From: Hymenobacter negativus
GTDB taxonomy: Bacteria; Bacteroidota; Bacteroidia; Cytophagales; Hymenobacteraceae
DNA: 64,000 nt
Direction: 5' to 3'
Assembly (NCBI RefSeq): GCF_016056375.1
Contig: NZ_JAEDAE010000005.1
Location: 245,888 to 309,887, forward strand
The stretch's first letter is position 1, and each line of letters begins with the position of its first letter. Under the pieces are notes generated by a model, which made no database searches, was not told where the DNA came from, and saw only the letters and a program-made list of their open reading frames with translations. A program made the position numbers and the translations under genes. Shown in pieces: positions 9,046 through 15,900 of the stretch.

Positions 9046-9948
9046 TCAGGGCGCAGCCACGTACCATTTATCGCCGGAATCGTCGAAATCGTGGCCTTCG
9101 GCGTGGCCGCGGGTGGCGTTATCGCCGGCGTAGTAGTAGAGCGGGTGGCCTTTGTAGGTAAGCTGCTCGCGGGTGCCAGTGCTGTTGCCGTAGGGGCCGC
9201 TCGCAACGCTGGCTTCGCGGGTAATGGTGGCAAAATCAGTCGTTTTCAGGGATGAGGGCGCAACCGGCGTGCTCAGGTACAGGGCAGGCCAGATGGTGGC
9301 GCAGCCTCCCGTGCAGTTGGTGGGCTGAGTGGTGGGGCTGCTGTTGTCCTTGGCGAAGTAGTAAAGTGTCCGGCCCTGCCCGTCCACCAGAAATGTTTTG
9401 CTGGATACCACGTGCGTGGTTTTGTCCTCCACGTTTTTGCTGGCCAGCAGCACGTTGTAGGCCGGGTTCACCACGTGCCAGATGCCGCCAATGGCGTTGC
9501 CGCCGGTAAGGCCGGGGGCTTCGCGGGTGTTGGCGCCGCCGGTGGCCGGGGCGTAGTAGTAGAGCGGCCAGCCCTTATAAGTGGTTTGCGGACGCCCGTC
9601 GGGGGTATTCTTGGTAGCAAAATCAGTTGCATTCAAGCCTTTGGGCGCTTTCACGCTGGCTTCGTAGTACACCGGCCACTGGGGGTTGCAGGTGGCGCTG
9701 GTGCAGGTGTTGGTGCCGTCGATGTCGCGGGCGAAGAAGTACAGCGTGTTGCCGTTGGCATCGGTGAGGTAGTTGCCGAGCGTAGCCGAGGTGGCCACCT
9801 TCACGTTGGCCACGGCATCCGGGTCGTCGGGCGTGGCGGTGGAGTCCTTTTTGCAGCTGATAACCAACAGGCTCAACAAGCACAGGAAGGTCAGGCCAAG
9901 GCTAGCCGACCACAGGCGCAACGACGGATTATTTATTGATTTTAGCAT
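9046..9948 (-). CDS. Lipoprotein of the Yx(FWY)xxD secreted-repeat family (COG4315-like)
   Basis: 300 residues from ATG 9948, chosen because it opens a lipoprotein signal (LTFLCLLSLLVISC, lipid-modified Cys). The body holds at least four copies of the short repeat typified by GNYLTDANGNTLYFFARD, RPQTTYKGWPLYYYA, LVDGQGRTLYYFAKD and EQLTYKGHPLYYYAGD, each with the aromatic-x-x-D pattern. Cys pairs in CTSATCNPQWP and CTGGCATIWPALY look like repeated disulphides. Members are envelope proteins of unknown function; some have been linked to electron transfer, which I cannot test here. The frame continues upstream without a plausible start. Confidence 0.85.
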   Translation of the reverse strand: MLKSINNPSLRLWSASLGLTFLCLLSLLVISCKKDSTATPDDPDAVANVKVATSATLGNYLTDANGNTLYFFARDIDGTNTCTSATCNPQWPVYYEASVKAPKGLNATDFATKNTPDGRPQTTYKGWPLYYYAPATGGANTREAPGLTGGNAIGGIWHVVNPAYNVLLASKNVEDKTTHVVSSKTFLVDGQGRTLYYFAKDNSSPTTQPTNCTGGCATIWPALYLSTPVAPSSLKTTDFATITREASVASGPYGNSTGTREQLTYKGHPLYYYAGDNATRGHAEGHDFDDSGDKWYVAAP

Positions 9949-10019
9949 GGCGAGTAAGGTGTAAGTAGTTGGTGTAAAATGGTTTGCATGAAAAATCACA
10001 GGTAAAAAACAGGCGCAGG

Positions 10020-10262
10020 AAAGCCCATACTCCCTTGGCCGGTAAAGCCGGGGAACAGCCACAGCAGTGCCGGGCACAGGAAAAATTGGGGGTAACAACA
10101 GGCAGCGCCAGGAGCAGCCGGGAGCGCAGCGCCGGCTTCCCAGGCCGGGCGCTGTTGGGCGGGCTTTGCTGAGCGCGTCTCCACGCGGGCCCTGGGAAGG
10201 CCCGCTGGCGTCGGGGTACATTCTCCTACTCGGAGCGGGACGGCAAAAGGTTGTTTGAGCAA
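10020..10262. other. GC-rich structured intergenic region (possible ncRNA or dead sequence)
   Basis: The gap 9949-10522 is AT-rich at both ends but has a GC-rich core. The core contains several strong hairpins, for example CAGCGCCGGC with GCCGGGCGCTG at 10128-10156 and GCGGGCC with GGCCCGC near 10187-10212. No reading frame has a credible start or family likeness. It could be a structured RNA, but I match it to no known class. Confidence 0.3.
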
Positions 10263-10440
10263 CGGTAAAATCAGTTGGCCGGCCCCGATGGCTACTGGTT
10301 TCGGGATGGCGTGCCCGTGGGCGCATTGTTAGCAAAGCTTACTTTCACCAACACGGCACCCATCCCAAGCGTATTAGTTTTAACTGATTTCACCAATGCG
10401 CACAATACACTGATAAACAGCAATAAAATTTACCAATATT

Positions 10441-10474
10441 TTTGGCAATTATGGCACGTTTCTTTCTACCTTTC
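10441..10474 (+). promoter_or_regulatory. Bacteroidota-type promoter of the 10523 gene
   Basis: TTTG (10441-10444) and TACCTTTC (10467-10474) match the -33 and -7 elements at 22-base spacing (7 of 8 at -7). It argues that the gene begins at 10523 and not at the in-frame ATG at 10442. Confidence 0.5.
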
Positions 10475-10522
10475 GGTTATAAACCCGAACATCAGTTGGA
10501 CACATTGCTAAAGAACAAAGCC

Positions 10523-11305
10523 ATGAACGAGGCCCCTAAAACCACCAAGGACATTACCAAAAAAGTTAAAGTCGAGAGCTTTGATATCGCTCGCTCCGAT
10601 GAAACGCTGGATTTGGCGAAGGACCTCGCTAAGTTCATCAAGGATAACAAGCTCACCACCAACGTACAAGGCAAGGAATTTGTGAACGTGGAGGGCTGGC
10701 AATATGCCGGTTCGCGCCTGGGCATCGTGCCCATCGTGGAGCACGTCATCAACGTGAGCAGCCCCGAGGAAATGAAGTACCAGGCCAAAGTGACGCTGTT
10801 TGACCTGCGCCACGGCGCTACGGTAGGCGCTGGCTTTGCAGTATGCTCGAACAAGGAGAGCGGCAAGAAATTCTATCAGGAATTTGCCATCATGAGCATG
10901 GCCCAGACCCGCGCTATTGGCAAAGCCTACCGCAACTGCCTGGCCTGGATTATCCGCGCCGCTGGCTACGAGCCCACGCCCGCCGAGGAAATGGACTACG
11001 ACACTAACAAGTCCGTTGCGGCCCCCGCGCCGGTGGCCGCCCAGCCGGTACCCGCCATGCAGGTAGTGCCCGCCGAAACGTCGGCTCCGGCCGCTGCTGA
11101 GGCTGTTGCGCCGGTGCACTACGCCACGGCTTCGCAGAAGGAGGAAATCATTCGTCTGCTGAACCACCCGGTGATTACCCGTCCGGAGAAAACCAAGATG
11201 CTGCTCAACATCAACCGCCTCGATGAGGAGCGCGCCGTGCAGGCCATCGCCAAGCTGCGCAAAGCCATTGACGACCGTGAGAACGGTGAGAAGGTGGCCG
11301 CTTAA
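10523..11305 (+). CDS. Conserved hypothetical protein, phage/recombination-type MAQTRA motif
   Basis: 260 residues. The N-terminal half (residues 20-165) carries KEFVNVEGWQYAGSRLGIVP, then a beta region ending GAGFAVCSNKES, then FAIMSMAQTRAIGKAYRNCL and AAGYEPTPAEEMD. The same order (FV-EGWQ, C-S, SMAQTRA-SKA, AGYEATPAEEM) occurs in small proteins of many phages and actinobacteria that are sometimes compared with single-strand annealing proteins; I cannot confirm that here. An Ala/Pro-rich linker (about 175-215) leads to a helical tail (about 216-260). The start at 10523 follows the promoter at 10441-10474. A terminator follows. It stands alone among housekeeping genes. Confidence 0.75.
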   Translation: MNEAPKTTKDITKKVKVESFDIARSDETLDLAKDLAKFIKDNKLTTNVQGKEFVNVEGWQYAGSRLGIVPIVEHVINVSSPEEMKYQAKVTLFDLRHGATVGAGFAVCSNKESGKKFYQEFAIMSMAQTRAIGKAYRNCLAWIIRAAGYEPTPAEEMDYDTNKSVAAPAPVAAQPVPAMQVVPAETSAPAAAEAVAPVHYATASQKEEIIRLLNHPVITRPEKTKMLLNINRLDEERAVQAIAKLRKAIDDRENGEKVAA

Positions 11306-11333
11306 TTAATCATTGTCCTTTCTTTCTTCTGCC

Positions 11334-11364
11334 AGCCCGGCGCCGCAAGGTGCCGGGCTTTTTT
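11334..11364 (+). terminator. Intrinsic terminator
   Basis: AGCCCGGC and GCCGGGCT form the stem, followed by TTTTTTG. Confidence 0.9.
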
Positions 11365-11657
11365 GTGGTCAGACGGCAAACCCACGGGGTACCTACTCTA
11401 ACTCATGCGGTGCGACCAACGATGCTATGCCTTGAGATTCTTCCGTGAATAATTTTAAATCAGTAGCCGACGCAAGCCCAGCGCTCTGAGAAAGGTATTG
11501 GCTTCGTTGCATAGCAAACCGCAATAGGCTGCCAACAGCCAGCACTGAGCACCGAATCCAGGCAGGAAATCTCGCGTTTTTGGCTTGCCGACCAGGAGCA
11601 AAAGGGTAGGCTTGAATTTATTCCGACTGATGAATGGATTTCTGAAAAAAGATTCGT
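11365..11657. other. AT-rich intergenic region without a convincing gene
   Basis: About 290 bases of lower-GC sequence between the terminator and the operator of the COQ4-like gene. A minus-strand 83-codon frame exists but has no family likeness and would run out of the operator region; I see no feature. Confidence 0.5.
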
Positions 11658-11678
11658 TTACTTTGCAATACAAAGTAA
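11658..11678 (+). promoter_or_regulatory. Palindromic operator overlapping the -7 box of the COQ4-like gene
   Basis: TTACTTTG, a 5-base spacer (CAATA) and CAAAGTAA form a perfect 8-bp inverted repeat. The left arm doubles as a -7-like box 25 bases before the ATG, so a dimeric repressor bound here would block RNA polymerase. No candidate repressor is adjacent. Confidence 0.6.
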
Positions 11679-11689
11679 TTTGAAAAACA

Positions 11690-12256
11690 ATGAAAGACAT
11701 CATCATTTCCTACCGGGAAGAGCATTCTTTCCGCGAGCGGGCCCTGCTGTGGCTGCTCGATAACGTCGTCACCGTGCATGCCATGGTCTACCGCCGCCGT
11801 CCGGTGTGGGGCCTGCTGCGCGAGGATATGCTCCGCTACCCCACTGGCACGTTGGGCCACGAGCTGGGGCGCTTCCTCACGCAGGAAAGCCTGCAGCCCG
11901 TCGACCGCATTGAACGGCACGACGCCTTCCACATCCTGCTGGATTTCTCGACCAGCCTGGATGACGAAGCGGCCATGCAGTTCTTTCTGGTAGCCAATGG
12001 CAAGATTTCGCCCTTTACCCTAGCCACTGCCGCGTTTACGATGCTGGTGATGCCGGATAAATGGGGATTGTTCATCCAAGCATTCCGCCGCGGACGCCGC
12101 GCTCGGTCCATTGCAAACTGGGATTTTTTATCCCTGCTGGACGAACCTTTTGCCGATGTGAAGGCGGCCATTTTTCAGCAGCCCGTTAGCAATGAGCGCC
12201 TGTTGAGCAAAATCCGTCCGCACGCGAAGGATAGAGCACTTCCTGTTCAGCTTTAA
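11690..12256 (+). CDS. COQ4-like protein (HDxxHx11E zinc motif)
   Basis: 188 residues. Similar to the COQ4 family, which supports quinone biosynthesis in organisms that make ubiquinone. The family's metal motif HDxxH-x11-E is intact: H77, D78, H81 and E93 in RHDAFHILLDF...DDE. The region YPTGTLGHELGRFL before it is also COQ4-like. Bacteroidota use menaquinone, so the role here is unclear; it may bind a polyprenyl lipid or isoprenoid quinone. It is transcribed alone from a promoter that contains a perfect palindrome, implying tight repression. Confidence 0.8.
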   Translation: MKDIIISYREEHSFRERALLWLLDNVVTVHAMVYRRRPVWGLLREDMLRYPTGTLGHELGRFLTQESLQPVDRIERHDAFHILLDFSTSLDDEAAMQFFLVANGKISPFTLATAAFTMLVMPDKWGLFIQAFRRGRRARSIANWDFLSLLDEPFADVKAAIFQQPVSNERLLSKIRPHAKDRALPVQL

Positions 12257-12283
12257 TGGCTGGTCATTTCGACAATATTCGTC

Positions 12284-12334
12284 AAATGCCTCTTTCTTAA
12301 TTTATTGGCAGCAAATTGAGGAAGAGGCATTTTG
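12284..12334. terminator. Intrinsic terminator
   Basis: AAATGCCTCTT (12284-12294) pairs with AAGAGGCATTT (12322-12332), with further pairing inside (AATTT with AAATT). It ends the COQ4-like transcript just before recQ. Confidence 0.75.
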
Positions 12335-12398
12335 GGGTCGTGCGAAAAGGGGCTTTTGCATTTCCAGGTGCATAAGGCCGAGGATGTATCTTCGCCTC

Positions 12399-14336
12399 AT
12401 GTCCTCCGCTCCTACCGAAACCTCCCCTCTGGCGCTGCTGCGCGAGCATTGGGGGCACACGGCGTTCCGGCCGGGGCAGGCAGAAATCATTGATTCCGTA
12501 CTGAAAGGGCACGATACGCTGGCGCTGCTGCCCACGGGCGGCGGCAAGAGCATCTGCTTTCAGGTGCCGGCCCTGGCGCGGCCGGGCATTTGCATCGTGG
12601 TGTCGCCGCTGATTGCGCTGATGAAAGACCAGGTGGACAACCTGCGCAAGCGCGGGCTGAAAGCCGAGGCCATTTACGCGGGCATGAGCCACCAGGAAAT
12701 CGACCACGCACTGGACAACTGCGTGTACGGCCGCAGCGTGAAGTTCCTGTACGTAAGCCCCGAGCGGCTGCTCACGGAACTGTTTCAGGTGCGGGTGGCC
12801 AAGATGCACGTGGGCCTGCTGGCCGTGGATGAAGCGCACTGCCTTTCGCAGTGGGGCTACGATTTCCGGCCGCCCTACCTGCGCATTGCCGAGCTGCGCG
12901 AGAAGCTACCGCCGGGCACGCCGGTCATCGCCCTCACGGCCACGGCCACGGCGCAGGTGCAGGCCGATATTGTGGAGAAGCTGAAGTTTGGGCCGGGCTC
13001 GGGGGTATTTCGGCAGAGCTTTGCGCGGCCCAAGCTCTCGTACTCGGTGCTGCACACCGAGGACAAGCTGCGCCGGCTGCTGGAAGTGGTGCGCGGCGTG
13101 GGCCCCAACAAAACCGCCATCGTGTATGCCCGCACCCGGCGGCAAACGGAGGATACGGCTGCGTTTCTGCAGCAGCACCGGTTTGCGGCAGCGGCCTACC
13201 ACGCCGGTTTGCCTTCGGAAAAGCGCAGTAAAGTGCAGCAGGACTGGATTGCCGATAAAATCCGTCTTATCGTGGCCACTAATGCTTTCGGCATGGGCAT
13301 CGACAAGCCCGACGTGCGCCTCGTGGTCCACCTCGACGCGCCCGACACCCTGGAAGCCTACTACCAAGAAGCCGGGCGCGCCGGGCGCGACAACCAGTTT
13401 GCCTTCGCCGTGCTGCTGGCCGGTCCCAACGATGCCGACGAGTTGCGCCGCCGCACCAACCAGTCGTTTCCGCCCCTGGATACGGTGAAGCGCGTGTACC
13501 AGGCCCTGGCCAACTACTCGCAGACGGCGGTGGGCGGTGGCGAGCTGGCCGCGTTCGAGTTCGACATGCAGCAGTTTGCCGAAACCTACCGCATCAAGGC
13601 CGTGGACGCGCACAACGCGCTGAAGATTTTGCAGCGCGAAGGCTTCGTGCAGCTCAACGAGGCCGTGAACCAGCCGGCGCGGGTGCATCTCGTTCTCAAT
13701 CATCAGGATTTGTACGCCTTCCAGGTGGCCAATGCGCAGCACGATTTGCTGATAAAGGCGCTGCTGCGGCTGCACGGCGGCGAGCTGTTTTCCGATTTCC
13801 AGACCATTTCGGAGAATGCGCTGGCCACGCACCTGCGCCGCAGCGTGGTGGAGGTGCGCCAGCAGCTGCGCTACCTGCACACGGCCGGCATTCTGCACTA
13901 CCAGCCCAAGCAGGAGTCGCCGCAGGCCATGTTCACCACGCCGCGCTTCGACTCGGCCAAGCTGCCCATCGACCAGGTGCGCATGACGGCCGCCCGCGAC
14001 CTGGCCCGGACCAAAACCCACGCCGTGGCCCAGTACCTGAGCGGCACCCGCTGCCGCCAGATTCTGCTGCTCACGTATTTCGACGAGGCCGACCCGGCCC
14101 GCTGCGGCGTGTGCGATATCTGTCTGGCCGAGAAGAAAGCCGCGCAGGCGCTGGCCCAGGCACCCTCATTGCGCGAGCCGCTGCTGGCGCACATTCGGCA
14201 GGCGGCGGTTTTGCCGCGCGAACTGCTGGCCGCTTTTCCGCCCGCGCAGGCAGGTGCCATCACGGCGGCGGTGCGCGAGATGGTGGACCGGGGCGAGCTG
14301 GCGTATGCAGCCGATGGAAAATTGATACTGCCGTAG
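12399..14336 (+). CDS. recQ: ATP-dependent DNA helicase RecQ family
   Basis: 645 residues. SF2 helicase that unwinds DNA 3' to 5' during recombination and repair. Visible are motif I LLPTGGGKSICFQVP, motif II AVDEAHCLSQWGYDFRPPY, motif III ALTATATAQV, motif VI YYQEAGRAGRD and the zinc site ending YFDEADPARCGVCDICL. After the zinc site comes a short winged-helix-like tail with no HRDC domain. The ATG at 12399 follows a box TATCTTCG (12387-12394) by four bases, so the upstream in-frame ATG at 12384 would lie in the promoter and translation may be nearly leaderless. The TAG stop is formed by the GTAG head of a REP-like repeat. Confidence 0.95.
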   Translation: MSSAPTETSPLALLREHWGHTAFRPGQAEIIDSVLKGHDTLALLPTGGGKSICFQVPALARPGICIVVSPLIALMKDQVDNLRKRGLKAEAIYAGMSHQEIDHALDNCVYGRSVKFLYVSPERLLTELFQVRVAKMHVGLLAVDEAHCLSQWGYDFRPPYLRIAELREKLPPGTPVIALTATATAQVQADIVEKLKFGPGSGVFRQSFARPKLSYSVLHTEDKLRRLLEVVRGVGPNKTAIVYARTRRQTEDTAAFLQQHRFAAAAYHAGLPSEKRSKVQQDWIADKIRLIVATNAFGMGIDKPDVRLVVHLDAPDTLEAYYQEAGRAGRDNQFAFAVLLAGPNDADELRRRTNQSFPPLDTVKRVYQALANYSQTAVGGGELAAFEFDMQQFAETYRIKAVDAHNALKILQREGFVQLNEAVNQPARVHLVLNHQDLYAFQVANAQHDLLIKALLRLHGGELFSDFQTISENALATHLRRSVVEVRQQLRYLHTAGILHYQPKQESPQAMFTTPRFDSAKLPIDQVRMTAARDLARTKTHAVAQYLSGTRCRQILLLTYFDEADPARCGVCDICLAEKKAAQALAQAPSLREPLLAHIRQAAVLPRELLAAFPPAQAGAITAAVREMVDRGELAYAADGKLILP

Positions 14337-14426
14337 AGACGCATATTTGCGTCTCGTCGCGTGGGCCTCCCTGTCCGGTCGTTCATCAACACCGTTCAAC
14401 GACGAGACGCAAATATGCGTCTCTAC
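14333..14426. repeat. GTAG-headed inverted repeat pair (BIME-like, family A)
   Basis: Two perfect 27-base arms (14333-14359 and 14400-14426) in inverted orientation. Each is GTAG followed by an imperfect palindrome (AGACGCATATTTGCGTCT) and a GTCG tail. The left GTAG provides the recQ stop codon TAG. GTAG-plus-hairpin is the published layout of REP sequences mobilised by RAYT transposases. Confidence 0.85.
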
Positions 14427-14442
14427 AATTGTTCTATTTCCT

Positions 14443-15336
14443 ATGACTTTTCTGCATTGGCTGGCCGCGTTGCCGCTTTTCGCCGCCCTTATTGGTACCG
14501 ATGCGCCCAGCCCGGCCAACCCCGGCCGCCTGGAGCACCTGGCCGATTTCCCCTCCAAATTTGTGAAGGCCCGCAACGTGGACGTGTGGCTGCCCGCGGG
14601 CTACCCGCAGCCCGGCACCCACTACGCTGTGGTGTACATGCAGGACGGCCAGAACCTGTTCGACCCCAAAAATGCCTACGGTGGCGTGGCCTGGGAAGTA
14701 GACAGCACGCTGGCGGCCCTGGGGCCGGCGGTGCGCCCGTGCATCGTGGTGGGCATCTGGAACACCGAGCGGCGCTTTCCCGAGTACACCCCGGCCAGGC
14801 CTTATGCGGCCATGAGTGCCGCCACAAAGGCGAAAATCGAGCAGGAGCGCCCTGGCGCACCGCTCTCCGATGCCTACCTGAAATTTGTGGTGCAGGAGCT
14901 GAAGCCCTACGTGGATAAGCACTTTCAGACCTCGTCCCGGCGGGCCGATACGTTCGTGGCCGGCTCCAGCATGGGCGGGCTGATTTCGCTGTATGCGGCG
15001 CTGGAATACCCCAAAGTGTTTGGTGGGGCGGCGTGCTTCTCCACGCACTGGCCGCTGAGCCTCAAGGAAAACATGCCGGATTTCACCACGGCGATGGTGC
15101 AGTATCTGGATAAGCAGCTGCCCCGCAGCAGCAAACCCAAAATCTATTTCGACCACGGCTCAGCGACGCTGGATGCGTGGTATGCGCCGCACCAGTTGCG
15201 CATCGACAGCGTGATGCGCGCGCACGGCTACAATGCCAGCAACTGGCTGAGCCGGCGCTTTCCCGGCGCGGCGCACAACGAGGCCGCCTGGAAAAAGCGC
15301 GTGGGGCCGGCGCTGCAGTTTCTGCTGGGACGGTAA
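14443..15336 (+). CDS. Putative esterase (alpha/beta hydrolase, esterase D type)
   Basis: 297 residues with an N-terminal signal peptide (MTFLHWLAALPLFAALIG). The fold is that of the putative esterase family: DVWLPAGYPQPGTHYAVVYM, then MQDGQNLFD, the nucleophile serine in GSSMGGLISLYAA, and a late histidine in FPGAAHNEAAW as the likely third member of the triad. It is likely periplasmic or secreted; the substrate is unknown. The upstream open frame runs through the inverted repeat, so the start was set at the signal peptide. A second inverted repeat starts directly after the TAA stop. Confidence 0.85.
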   Translation: MTFLHWLAALPLFAALIGTDAPSPANPGRLEHLADFPSKFVKARNVDVWLPAGYPQPGTHYAVVYMQDGQNLFDPKNAYGGVAWEVDSTLAALGPAVRPCIVVGIWNTERRFPEYTPARPYAAMSAATKAKIEQERPGAPLSDAYLKFVVQELKPYVDKHFQTSSRRADTFVAGSSMGGLISLYAALEYPKVFGGAACFSTHWPLSLKENMPDFTTAMVQYLDKQLPRSSKPKIYFDHGSATLDAWYAPHQLRIDSVMRAHGYNASNWLSRRFPGAAHNEAAWKKRVGPALQFLLGR

Positions 15337-15423
15337 GTAGGGTGCGGGGCTTGCCCCCGCCCGTCGTTGAATGGCTACTCTAGCTTCGTTCAACGACGGG
15401 CGGGGTAAAACCCCGCACCCTAC
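15337..15423. repeat. GTAG-headed inverted repeat pair (BIME-like, family B)
   Basis: The left arm starts GTAGGGTGCGGGG directly after the esterase stop, and the right arm is its inverted copy ending at CTAC. The hairpin differs from family A, but both arms carry the tail CGTCGTTGAA, also present next to family A copies. Confidence 0.85.
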
Positions 15424-15428
15424 GTTAA

Positions 15429-15728
15429 TTAACCGGCCGAGTACTCCGTGAAGCCGCCCAGCAGGTTGCGCACATTGGTGAAGCCCTGCTGAGTGAGGTA
15501 GGCTTTGGCCTGCGAGGAGCGGCCGCCGCTTTTGCAATGCACGATGACTTCCTGGTCTTTCCAGGCGTCAAGGTCGTCGAGCTTGTCGGGCAGGGAGCTG
15601 AGGGGGATGTTCTGGGCGGTATCGATGCGGCCTTCTTCGTGCTCCCAGGGCTCGCGCACGTCGATGAGGTGGGGGGTTTCGCCGGCTTGCAGGCGCTGGC
15701 GGAGTTCGGTGGTGGTGATGTCGGCCAT
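15429..15728 (-). CDS. Rhodanese-like domain protein
   Basis: 99 residues, a single rhodanese domain. It likely carries or transfers sulfane sulfur in the cytosol. The active-site loop is VHCKSGGRSSQA with Cys65, and the domain also shows LIDVREPWEHEEGRI (CH2A-like) and NLLGGFTEYSAG at the end. The start at 15728 gives the normal start of the fold; the upstream frame has no likeness. A -7-like box TACTTTCG is on the minus strand at 15766-15773. Confidence 0.93.
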   Translation of the reverse strand: MADITTTELRQRLQAGETPHLIDVREPWEHEEGRIDTAQNIPLSSLPDKLDDLDAWKDQEVIVHCKSGGRSSQAKAYLTQQGFTNVRNLLGGFTEYSAG

Positions 15729-15900
15729 GGAATCAGGACGGGGTGAATTGGAGGGAATTGCGGGGCGAAAGTACGGCCGAAGTCTTCTTGGTTTCGTAAT
15801 GGCCGGGCGGTCAGCCACCCGGCGCGAATCCATTATCTTTACAGCTTCCCTCTGCCCCCGCGCTTATCCCTCATCCCATTATCCCCTTCTCCGGTTTCGT

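Noticed and set aside
9996..10262. 88-residue minus-strand ORF in the GC-rich intergenic core
   Set aside because: Starts at a TTG, no signal or domain, and overlaps strong hairpins; non-coding is more likely.
11455..11706. 83-residue minus-strand ORF in the AT-rich gap
   Set aside because: No family likeness; its start would lie inside the COQ4-like gene and its operator.
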